From assembly GCA_024645155.1 (NCBI GenBank), contig JAHEGF010000202.1, positions 1-6,147 of the forward strand: a stretch of 6,147 bases of DNA, in the 5' to 3' direction. How positions within the stretch are numbered: position 1 is the first letter of the stretch; each line of letters begins with the position of its first letter. A program made the translations under genes and the position numbers. Shown in pieces: positions 1 to 5,627 of the stretch. Below the pieces are notes generated by a model that did no database searches, was not told the origin of the DNA, and saw only the letters and a program-made list of their open reading frames with translations. This DNA is from Phyllobacteriaceae bacterium. Lineage in GTDB: Bacteria; Pseudomonadota; Alphaproteobacteria; Rhizobiales; Rhizobiaceae.

Positions 1-1
1 C

Positions 2-157
2 GGTCTCGGTGTCAAACTGCATTTGTCCGAGGTCAAGGGTCCGGTCATGGACCGGCTGAAGCGGGCCGATTTTCTCGATCACCTGAGCGGCGGGATTTTT
101 CTCACCCAGTACAAAGCGGTACAGGAACTTGGCGGCAAGCTGAAGCCGGCGGCCTAG
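2..157 (+). CDS. SulP-family anion transporter, C-terminal end of STAS domain (partial)
   Basis: An open frame runs in from the left edge and stops at TAG 155-157, leaving 51 codons. The peptide contains LHLSEVKGPVMDRL, then FLDHLSGGIFLTQYKAV. This pattern (a beta strand, 'SEVKGPVMDRL', then a helix and 'G.IFL') is typical of the last part of the STAS domain that ends SulP-type sulfate/anion permeases. Family members are inner-membrane transporters with 10-14 membrane segments followed by this cytoplasmic STAS domain; none of the membrane part is visible here, so the transported anion (sulfate, bicarbonate or another) cannot be assigned. The gene converges on the monooxygenase with only 10 bp between the two stop codons. 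A stand-alone STAS protein is the main alternative, but the SEVKGPVMDRL segment favours a SulP permease. Confidence 0.8.
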   Translation, partial: GLGVKLHLSEVKGPVMDRLKRADFLDHLSGGIFLTQYKAVQELGGKLKPAA

Positions 158-171
158 GGTCCGGCACCTAG
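154..171. repeat. Short inverted repeat spanning two convergent stop codons
   Basis: CTAGG at 154-158 and CCTAG at 167-171 form 5-bp arms around an 8-nt loop. The stop codon of the transporter (TAG 155-157) lies in one arm and the stop codon of the opposite-strand monooxygenase (complement of 168-170) lies in the other. No T-tract follows on either strand, so it is not a classical intrinsic terminator. With such short arms it may simply reflect two TAG stops facing each other. Confidence 0.25.
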
Positions 172-1415
172 AGCGCCTTTACGATCGGCTGGCGGCTGTT
201 CAGGCCGCCGACATCAAATCCAGCCAGTGTCTTGTAAGCGGCAGCGGTCTCTTCCAGCTCATCGCGGCTCAGGACTTCCGAAATGTCGCCAAATGTTCCC
301 CCGCAGCGCTGTTCGACAAGTTCCATGACCTGATCCGGGCCATTTTGGCGGTTGGCAAGCACGATGCGTGTCGTTGCCGGGCGGCGCTCTGCCTCGTAGG
401 CGGCAAGCGCATCGGCAGACAGTCCATGGTCCTGGAACGCACGCACAAGTACCCGAGCATCGACGATGGCCTGCGAAGCGCCGTTGGAACCGATCGGGTA
501 CATCGGGTGGGCGGCATCGCCCATCAGGGTCACCCGGCCGTCGGTCCAGCTTTCAATCGGGTCCCGGTCGACCATCGGATATTCAAAGCAGACATTCGCC
601 GAGCGGATCATCGCCGGGATGTCGAGCCAGTCGAAATTCCAGTCCTCGAAATGCGGCAGGAAATCCTCCAGCTTGCCCTGCCGGTTCCAGTCCTCCCGGT
701 TCCATCCCTGGCTGGGATCATATTTCAGTTCGGCGATCCAGTTGACCAGCGCCCTGCCGGTTTCCGGGTCCGGACCGGACAGCGGATAGGTGACGAATTT
801 CTGCCGCTCGTGACCGGCCATGGCCATGGTGGCCCCGGTCAGAAACGGTTCGGCCAGCGAGGTTGCGCGCCACAAAACCGCGCCGCCCCAGACCGGCGGC
901 CCCTCGTCCGGCATCATCTGGCGGCGGATTGCCGAATGAATTCCGTCGCAACCGACAACGATGTCGCCCAAGATGGTTTCGCCGCTGCCGGCAAGCTCGA
1001 TCTTGGCGCTCGACCGCGCTGTTGAATACCCGGAGACGCCGGAGCGGGTAATGATCGCCTCCGGTCCCAGACGCTGCTGAACAGCGTCAAACAGCATCAT
1101 CTGAAGATGGCCGCGGTGCAGCGAATATTGCGGCCAGTTGTAGCCGGCTTCCATGCCGCGCGGTTCCGCCCAAATCTGCCCGCCCTTGCGGGAGAAATAG
1201 GCAACCTCGCGGGTGCGTACCCCAATTGCCTCAAGCTCTTCTTCAAGTCCAAGCTCGTAGAGCTCGCGCACCGCATGGGGCTGCAGGTTTATGCCGACAC
1301 CAAGCGGGCCGACAACCTTGACCTGTTCGTAGATACGGCAGTCGATACCGGCCTGATGACACGACAATGCAAGCGTCAAACCGGCGATCCCGGCGCCGGC
1401 AATCAATACCGTCAT
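168..1415 (-). CDS. FAD-dependent aromatic monooxygenase, PhzS-like (class A flavoprotein hydroxylase)
   Basis: This is a 415-residue cytoplasmic flavoprotein, full length for the single-component class A hydroxylases (UbiH/PHBH superfamily), which use NAD(P)H and O2 to hydroxylate aromatic rings. The N-terminal Rossmann fold has GAGIAG at residues 7-12 and an acidic residue, E30, at the end of beta-2. The DG motif is GCDGIHSAIRR (155-165) and the second FAD motif is GDAAHPMYPIGSNGASQ (299-315). PLGVGINLQP (37-46), WAEPRG (82-87), PQYSLHRGHLQM (95-106) and YPMVDRDP (279-286) closely resemble my recollection of the same stretches in the phenazine enzyme PhzS, which places it in that subgroup; the substrate is unknown, and no phenazine genes are nearby. 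The start is set by ATG 1413-1415 with a GGAGG at 1426-1430 (10-nt spacer). An Lrp-type regulator gene ends 79 bp upstream on the same strand, so co-transcription is possible. The window does not suggest a ubiquinone-pathway role. Confidence 0.9.
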   Translation of the reverse strand: MTVLIAGAGIAGLTLALSCHQAGIDCRIYEQVKVVGPLGVGINLQPHAVRELYELGLEEELEAIGVRTREVAYFSRKGGQIWAEPRGMEAGYNWPQYSLHRGHLQMMLFDAVQQRLGPEAIITRSGVSGYSTARSSAKIELAGSGETILGDIVVGCDGIHSAIRRQMMPDEGPPVWGGAVLWRATSLAEPFLTGATMAMAGHERQKFVTYPLSGPDPETGRALVNWIAELKYDPSQGWNREDWNRQGKLEDFLPHFEDWNFDWLDIPAMIRSANVCFEYPMVDRDPIESWTDGRVTLMGDAAHPMYPIGSNGASQAIVDARVLVRAFQDHGLSADALAAYEAERRPATTRIVLANRQNGPDQVMELVEQRCGGTFGDISEVLSRDELEETAAAYKTLAGFDVGGLNSRQPIVKAL

Positions 1416-1494
1416 AAGCTGGGTTCCTCCGCTTTTCCTGTCATTTGCAGCAGTGTCGCACTCAAGTATCCAACAATCCAGCCCCTCCGGCGCG

Positions 1495-1953
1495 TCATAT
1501 TGGCAGTGCTGTCGTTTCCTTGAGCGTCTGCAACACGATTGCTGATTTCACATGCTGGACAGATTCATGCGGCAACAGGACATCATTGACGAAATTCGAA
1601 AGCGCCTTGAGGTCCGGCGTTGCGACCTTGAGCAGATAGTCCATTTCACCGGTAAGCGCATGGGCTTCCATGACTTCGGGCAGCCGGCCAACGAAATTGG
1701 CAAACCGGATGGCGTTGTCGCGGTTATGGGTGTGAAGCGTCACGGTGATGATATTGACGATAGCGCAGCCAACCATTTCGCGGTTTACACGGGCGTAGTA
1801 GCCGGAAATGAAACCGTCTTCCTCCAGCCTGGCGCGGCGGCGCGAACATTGCGACGCCGACAAACCGACCAATTCGGCCAGCTCGTTGTTTGTCAGCCGG
1901 CCCTCGCTTTGCAACGATGCGAGTATCTTGCGATCAAACGTGTCTATTTGCAT
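1495..1953 (-). CDS. Lrp/AsnC-family transcriptional regulator
   Basis: The protein has 152 residues, the usual length for Lrp/AsnC regulators, which assemble as dimers to octamers, bind AT-rich phased sites and often respond to an amino acid. It begins MQIDTFDRKIL, the standard family opening. The winged helix-turn-helix spans about residues 5-50 (LTNNELAELVG then LSASQCSRRRARLEEDGFI). The RAM ligand-binding/oligomerisation domain follows at about 64-145, including ALTGEMDYLLKV (99-110), the conserved effector-site region. No other in-frame ATG lies upstream before a stop at 1999-2001 (complement), so the start is secure, although the only SD-like AGGA (1969-1972) is 15 nt away, so leaderless or weak initiation is possible. 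The gene is divergent from hppD, with an array of phased ATAT boxes between them. Control of hppD, itself and perhaps the monooxygenase is inferred from this layout. The effector is unknown; tyrosine, phenylalanine or a keto acid derivative would fit. Confidence 0.93.
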   Translation of the reverse strand: MQIDTFDRKILASLQSEGRLTNNELAELVGLSASQCSRRRARLEEDGFISGYYARVNREMVGCAIVNIITVTLHTHNRDNAIRFANFVGRLPEVMEAHALTGEMDYLLKVATPDLKALSNFVNDVLLPHESVQHVKSAIVLQTLKETTALPI

Positions 1954-1962
1954 GATTTGTGT

Positions 1963-1999
1963 GATATTTCCTGAATATTGATGGATATTGCTGAATATC
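1963..1999. promoter_or_regulatory. Helically phased AT-box array, candidate Lrp-family operator
   Basis: Four related hexamers occur in register: GATATT 1963-1968, AATATT 1974-1979, GATATT 1984-1989 and AATATC 1994-1999, starting 11, 10 and 10 bp apart. Read as pairs they make two tandem dyads 21 bp apart. The right one, GATATT-GCTG-AATATC, is a perfect 6-bp inverted repeat; the left one, GATATT-TCCTG-AATATT, matches in five of six positions. The tract is much richer in A and T than the surrounding genes. Lrp/AsnC octamers wrap DNA by contacting AT-rich dyads on one helix face, so this is the natural target for the adjacent regulator. The array begins only 9 bp from the regulator's start codon, which would suit autorepression. 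I could not pick convincing -35/-10 hexamers for either divergent gene. Confidence 0.6.
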
Positions 2000-2079
2000 T
2001 AGCGTTGTATGCGTGATTTTGCAAGAAACATGCGCCGCAAATGCGCTATGGTACTGATATCAAAAAACATGAAAAACAC

Positions 2080-2085
2080 GGGTGA
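2080..2085 (+). promoter_or_regulatory. Ribosome-binding site that selects the hppD start
   Basis: GGGTGA lies 5 nt before ATG 2091-2093 and pairs with the anti-Shine-Dalgarno through GGTGA. The alternative in-frame GTG at 2082-2084 sits inside this element and has no SD of its own. This, with the family-typical N-terminus MGPFPHD, argues for the ATG. Confidence 0.6.
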
Positions 2086-2090
2086 TCACA

Positions 2091-3200
2091 ATGGGTCCAT
2101 TTCCGCACGACGCCGCACCGGCAATAATCGTCGAAAACAATCCGGCCGGCACTGATGGCATGGAGTTTGTCGAGTTCGCACATCCGGAACCGGAGAAGCT
2201 CCAGGAGCTGTTCACGAAGATGGGATTTGCGCCGGTTGCCGTGCACAAGACAAAGGCGATCACGATCTGGCGCCAGGGCGATATCAATTATGTGCTGAAC
2301 GCCGAACCCGGAACCCATGGCCACGATTTCGTTTCTCAACACGGGCCCTGTGCGCCGTCGATGGCATGGCGTGTCGTCGATGCCGGTCATGCATTCAAAC
2401 ACGCGGTTTCAAAGGGTGCGACGCCCTATGAAGGCAATGACAAGAGTCTCGACGTGCCGGCTATCGTCGGCATCGGCGGTTCGCTGCTCTATTTTGTTGA
2501 CCGCTACGGCGCGAAGGGTTCGGCCTATGACCGCGAATTCGACTGGCTAGGAGAACGTGACCCCAGGCCGCAGGGCGTCGGGTTCTACTATCTCGACCAC
2601 CTGACCCACAATGTATTCCGCGGAAACATGGACAAGTGGTGGGATTTCTACCGCGACCTGTTCGGCTTTTCGCAGATCCACTTCTTCGACATCGAAGGCA
2701 AGCTGACCGGCCTCGTCAGCCGGGCGATCACATCGCCATGCGGCAAGATCCGCATTCCGCTCAACGAGTCCACCGACGACAAGAGCCAGATCGAGGAGTA
2801 CCTGCGCAAATACAAGGGCGAAGGCATCCAGCATATCGCTGTCGGTACCGATGCCATCTACGACGCTGCGGATTTGCTGGCGGCCAATGGCCTGAAATTC
2901 ATGCCCGCGCCACCGGCGGCCTATTACGAAAACTCACACGAGCGCGTCCATGGCCACGACGAACCGCTTGACCGGATGGCGAAGCACGGAATTCTGATCG
3001 ACGGCGAAGGCGTGGTGAATGGCGGCATGACAAAAATCCTGCTGCAGGTCTTTTCGAAGACCTATGTCGGACCGATCTTTTTCGAGTTCATCCAGCGCAA
3101 GGGCGACAACGGATTTGGCGAAGGCAATTTTCGCGCGCTGTTTGAATCCATCGAGGAAGACCAGATCCGCCGCGGCGTGTTCAACAACGACGCGGCCTAG
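2091..3200 (+). CDS. hppD: 4-hydroxyphenylpyruvate dioxygenase
   Basis: HPPD is a cytoplasmic non-heme Fe(II) enzyme that converts 4-hydroxyphenylpyruvate plus O2 to homogentisate and CO2 in tyrosine/phenylalanine catabolism. From ATG 2091 the protein has 369 residues, slightly longer than the 358-residue Pseudomonas enzyme. An N-terminal vicinal-oxygen-chelate domain (about 20-140) precedes the catalytic one (about 155-350). The metal triad is visible: the first His of DHLTHNV (H170), the His of GIQHIAV (H248) and the Glu of FFEFIQRKG (E332), matching the H161/H240/E322 pattern of Pseudomonas fluorescens HPPD. The C-terminal FGEGNFRALFESIEEDQIRRG is the helix that gates the active site, with the conserved GNF...LFESIE signature. 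A GTG start at 2082 would add MIT. The gene is divergent from an Lrp-type regulator across an AT-rich operator-like region and convergent with tdh. The homogentisate-ring enzymes (hmgA, maiA, fahA) are not adjacent. There is no sign of damage. Confidence 0.97.
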   Translation: MGPFPHDAAPAIIVENNPAGTDGMEFVEFAHPEPEKLQELFTKMGFAPVAVHKTKAITIWRQGDINYVLNAEPGTHGHDFVSQHGPCAPSMAWRVVDAGHAFKHAVSKGATPYEGNDKSLDVPAIVGIGGSLLYFVDRYGAKGSAYDREFDWLGERDPRPQGVGFYYLDHLTHNVFRGNMDKWWDFYRDLFGFSQIHFFDIEGKLTGLVSRAITSPCGKIRIPLNESTDDKSQIEEYLRKYKGEGIQHIAVGTDAIYDAADLLAANGLKFMPAPPAAYYENSHERVHGHDEPLDRMAKHGILIDGEGVVNGGMTKILLQVFSKTYVGPIFFEFIQRKGDNGFGEGNFRALFESIEEDQIRRGVFNNDAA

Positions 3201-3219
3201 CACCGCATTACCTGCCCCT

Positions 3220-3241
3220 GCCTCAAAGACCTGCCTGAGGC
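3220..3241. terminator. Weak stem-loop between convergent hppD and tdh
   Basis: GCCTCA (3220-3225) and TGAGGC (3236-3241) form a 6-bp stem around a 10-nt loop in the 65-bp space between the hppD and tdh stop codons. Its position would suit a bidirectional terminator, but no T-tract follows on either strand. A perfect palindrome GGCCGCGGCC (3239-3248) overlaps the right arm. Only the inverted repeat is seen; terminator function is an inference from location. Confidence 0.3.
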
Positions 3242-3265
3242 CGCGGCCGGGCGCGATAATGTTTG

Positions 3266-4300
3266 TCACCAGTCCATGACGACCTTTGCGGCCTTGCCAG
3301 AACGCATGGCGGCAAATCCATCCTCGTAATCGTCAATTCCGATGCGGTGCGTAATGACGCCGGAAACGTCGAGCGGCCCCTGAACGAGCGCGATCATCTT
3401 GTACCAGGTCTCGAACATTTCGCGGCCATAGATGCCCTTGACGGTCAGCATCTTGAAAATGATGGTGTTCCAGTCGATTTCGAATGGCTTTGAGGGAATA
3501 CCGAGCATCGCGATCTTGCCTCCATTGTTCATGGCAGCAAGCATGTCGCGGAAGGCCGGAGGTGCACCGGACATCTCCAGACCGACATCAAATCCCTCGG
3601 TCATGCCGAGTTCGTCCATCACGGCCGCAAGGGTCGTTTTTGCCGGGTCGACGGCGTGTTCAATTCCAAGTTTTCGCGCAAGATCAAGGCGGACGGGATT
3701 GAGATCCGTGATGACGATCTTGCGGGCACCGACGCACCGGGCGACCAGCGCGGCCATCAGACCAATCGGGCCTGCGCCCGTTACCAACACGTCCTCGCCA
3801 ACAAGATCAAACGACAGCGCGGTGTGAACCGCGTTGCCAAGTGGATCGAAGATCGCCGCGATCTCGTCGGGCACGTCGGCTGGAATACGCACGACATTGT
3901 GCTTTGGAATTGACACATATTCGGCAAACGAACCGGGTCGGTTGACGCCGACGCCCCTGGTGTTGCGGCACAGATGGCCACGCCCGGCGCGGCAGTTGCG
4001 GCAGTGACCGCAGACGATATGTCCCTCGCCGGAAACGCGCTCGCCAATCGTGTACTCACTGACCGCGCTACCTGTTTCAACGATTTCGCCGACAAATTCG
4101 TGACCGGTCACCATCGGCACCGGGACGGTCTTTTGCGCCCATTCGTCCCAGTTGAAAATATGCACGTCGGTTCCGCAAATGGCGCTTTTTCTTACCTTTA
4201 TCAGGACGTCATTCGGCCCGGTTTCGGGAACAGGCACCTGCTCCATCCAGATACCCGGCTCTGCTTTCGATTTCACAAGTGCTTTCATCATGTTGGACAT
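3266..4300 (-). CDS. tdh: L-threonine 3-dehydrogenase
   Basis: Tdh is a cytoplasmic zinc-dependent medium-chain dehydrogenase that oxidises L-threonine with NAD+ to 2-amino-3-ketobutyrate, which Kbl then cleaves. The 344-residue protein is full length (E. coli 341). Catalytic-zinc residues are C42 in ICGTDVHIF and H67-E68 in GHEFVGEI. The structural-zinc cysteines C97, C100, C103 and C111 lie in CGHCRNCRAGRGHLC. The NAD-binding glycine motif is GAGPIG (175-180), with an acidic residue, D199, at the end of the next strand (VITDLNP). These positions are exactly four higher than in the E. coli enzyme, so M5 (codon at 4286-4288, MKALVKSKAE) aligns with its start. I keep M1 because AGGGTGAG lies 6 nt upstream of it, but initiation at M4 or M5 is possible. 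The gene is 12 bp downstream of kbl in the same operon. The C-terminus KAAKVVMDW is normal. Confidence 0.97.
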   Translation of the reverse strand: MSNMMKALVKSKAEPGIWMEQVPVPETGPNDVLIKVRKSAICGTDVHIFNWDEWAQKTVPVPMVTGHEFVGEIVETGSAVSEYTIGERVSGEGHIVCGHCRNCRAGRGHLCRNTRGVGVNRPGSFAEYVSIPKHNVVRIPADVPDEIAAIFDPLGNAVHTALSFDLVGEDVLVTGAGPIGLMAALVARCVGARKIVITDLNPVRLDLARKLGIEHAVDPAKTTLAAVMDELGMTEGFDVGLEMSGAPPAFRDMLAAMNNGGKIAMLGIPSKPFEIDWNTIIFKMLTVKGIYGREMFETWYKMIALVQGPLDVSGVITHRIGIDDYEDGFAAMRSGKAAKVVMDW

Positions 4301-4306
4301 CGCGTG

Positions 4307-4314
4307 CTCACCCT
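4307..4314 (-). promoter_or_regulatory. tdh ribosome-binding site overlapping the kbl stop codon
   Basis: On the minus strand AGGGTGAG ends 6 nt before the tdh ATG (4298-4300) and shares its AG with the TAG stop codon of kbl (4313-4315). Ribosomes finishing kbl would cover the tdh initiation region, so the two genes are probably translationally coupled. Confidence 0.65.
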
Positions 4315-5500
4315 ATCCGATCACACCCAGTTCGTGCCCGGCAGCTGCAAAGGCTTCGACCGCACGGTCAATGTCGGCGGCTGTGTGGGACGCCGACATT
4401 TGCGTTCTGATGCGGGCCTGTCCGCGCGGCACAACGGGAAACGAGAACCCGGTAACATAGACACCAAGTTCGAGCATCCTGGCAGCCATGTCCTGCGCCA
4501 GTTTGGCGTCGCCGAGCATCACCGGAATTATGGGGTGCTCGCCGGGCACCAGATCGAAACCGAGCGTTGCCATGGCTTTGCGGAATTGCGCCGCGTTGGC
4601 ATAAAGCTGTTTGCGCAGGTTGCCGCCATTCTCGACAATCTCCAAGACCTTGAGGGAAGCGGCAGAAATCACCGGGGCCAGCGTGTTGGAAAACAGGTAG
4701 GGCCTGGAGCGCTGGCGCAACCAGTCTACTATCTGGCGGCTGGCGCAGGTGTACCCGCCCGAGGCTCCGCCCAGGGCCTTGCCGAGGGTTCCGGTCATGA
4801 TGTCGATGCGGCCTTCCACACCGCAATGCTCCGGTGTACCACGGCCATTTTTTCCAACGAAACCAACTGCATGACTGTCATCGACCATGACCATTGCATC
4901 GTGTTTTTCTGCAAGATCGCAGATCGCCGGCAGATTGGCGATAACGCCGTCCATGGAAAACACGCCATCGGTTGCGACCAGTCTGAAGCGGCAGTCGGCC
5001 GCCTGTTTGAGCATGTCCTCAAGGGCTGCCATGTCGTTGTTGGGGTAGCGTAGGCGCCTCGCCTTGCACAGCCGGACGCCGTCGATGATCGAGGCGTGAT
5101 TGAGCGCATCGGATATGATCGCGTCTTCCTCGCCGAGCAGGGTTTCGAACAAACCCGTGTTGGCGTCGAAACAGGACGAGTAGAGTATGGTATCCTGGAA
5201 ACCAAGAAAACCGGCAATACGCGCCTCAAGCTGCTTGTGCTCTTCCTGCGTACCGCAAATAAACCGCACCGACGCCATGCCGTAGCCGTAGCGGTCAATC
5301 GCATCCTTGGCCGCCTGGCGTATTTCCTGATTGTCGGCGAGACCGAGATAGTTGTTGGCACAAAAATTCAGAACGTTCCGGCCGCCGACCTCTATGTTGC
5401 CCGACTGAGGCGAAGTGATAATCCGTTCGCCCTTGTAAAGCCCCGCGGATTTAAGGCCCGCGATCTCATCGCTGATATGGTCGTCAAAGCGGCTGCTCAT
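4313..5500 (-). CDS. kbl: Glycine C-acetyltransferase (2-amino-3-ketobutyrate CoA ligase)
   Basis: Kbl is a PLP-dependent cytoplasmic enzyme of the alpha-oxoamine synthase family; it cleaves 2-amino-3-ketobutyrate with CoA to glycine and acetyl-CoA. The protein has 395 residues (E. coli Kbl 398). The PLP Schiff-base lysine is K241 in TGTLGKALGGASGGY. The cofactor-binding Asp and His lie in VDDSHAVGF (206-214: D207, H210), and H135 in NHASIIDG stacks on the ring. GYGMASVRFICGTQ (72-85) is the family's substrate-binding loop, and the C-terminal SRPYLFSNTLAP and RIRTQMSASHT segments are also family signatures. Other family members (AONS/BioF, ALAS/HemA, SPT) are excluded by the YGMASVRFICGTQ motif and by the adjacent tdh. 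The start ATG (5498-5500) is the only one near the usual N-terminus, but its SD is poor: AAGGA at 5502-5506 leaves a single-nucleotide spacer. A 103-bp gap containing two inverted repeats separates it from gcdH upstream. Confidence 0.97.
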   Translation of the reverse strand: MSSRFDDHISDEIAGLKSAGLYKGERIITSPQSGNIEVGGRNVLNFCANNYLGLADNQEIRQAAKDAIDRYGYGMASVRFICGTQEEHKQLEARIAGFLGFQDTILYSSCFDANTGLFETLLGEEDAIISDALNHASIIDGVRLCKARRLRYPNNDMAALEDMLKQAADCRFRLVATDGVFSMDGVIANLPAICDLAEKHDAMVMVDDSHAVGFVGKNGRGTPEHCGVEGRIDIMTGTLGKALGGASGGYTCASRQIVDWLRQRSRPYLFSNTLAPVISAASLKVLEIVENGGNLRKQLYANAAQFRKAMATLGFDLVPGEHPIIPVMLGDAKLAQDMAARMLELGVYVTGFSFPVVPRGQARIRTQMSASHTAADIDRAVEAFAAAGHELGVIG

Positions 5501-5537
5501 GTCCTTGCCCCGGTTTATCGGAATGCCGGCAGCATCT

Positions 5538-5556
5538 CATTGCGGGCACCGCAATG
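5538..5556. repeat. Perfect 8-bp inverted repeat upstream of kbl
   Basis: CATTGCGG (5538-5545) and CCGCAATG (5549-5556) are exact inverted copies around a 3-nt centre. The element lies 37 bp upstream of the kbl start codon. No T-tract follows on the minus strand, so it does not look like a terminator of gcdH. It could be an operator dyad for a regulator of kbl-tdh or an RNA hairpin in the leader. A shorter palindrome TGCCGGCA lies at 5524-5531, between it and kbl. Confidence 0.5.
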
Positions 5557-5596
5557 CCAGCGGATTCGCGCCGAAAACCGCAATACTCCAAGGTTC

Positions 5597-5627
5597 ACCG
5601 GTATCAGAAAAAAGCCTGGATACCGGT
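5597..5627 (-). repeat. 9-bp perfect stem-loop straddling the gcdH stop codon
   Basis: On the minus strand ACCGGTATC (complement of 5619-5627) is followed by a 13-nt loop and then GATACCGGT (complement of 5597-5605). The gcdH stop codon TGA (complement of 5604-5606) lies at the loop/second-arm boundary, and the loop contains a run of six T residues encoding the two terminal Phe codons. No T-tract follows the second arm, so this is not a standard intrinsic terminator. A 3'-end hairpin protecting the gcdH message, or a pause site, is the simplest reading. Confidence 0.5.

Noticed and set aside
345..1025. A 226-codon plus-strand open frame inside the monooxygenase gene
   Set aside because: It is antisense to a full-length flavoprotein with all FAD motifs, and its Arg-rich, low-complexity character marks it as a shadow frame.
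1452..1462. Small hairpin AGTG-TCG-CACT between the regulator and monooxygenase genes as a terminator
   Set aside because: The stem is only 4 bp and no T-tract follows, so it cannot be distinguished from chance.
2019..2052. TTGCAA at 2019-2024 and TATGGT at 2047-2052 as an hppD promoter
   Set aside because: The 22-bp spacing is too long for a sigma-70-type promoter and the -10 match is poor.
2082..2090. GTG start for hppD adding three residues
   Set aside because: The GTG is inside the GGGTGA element that serves ATG 2091, and MGPFPHD is the family-like N-terminus.
3211..3235. Three CCTGCC copies in the hppD-tdh gap as a direct-repeat element
   Set aside because: The hexamer is short and irregularly spaced (6 and 13 bp) in GC-rich DNA, as expected by chance.
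3974..5053. A 359-codon open frame on the plus strand across tdh and kbl
   Set aside because: It lies antisense to two unmistakable enzymes with intact catalytic motifs, has no recognisable domain, and its Cys/His/Arg-rich composition is typical of the mirror frame of GC-rich genes.
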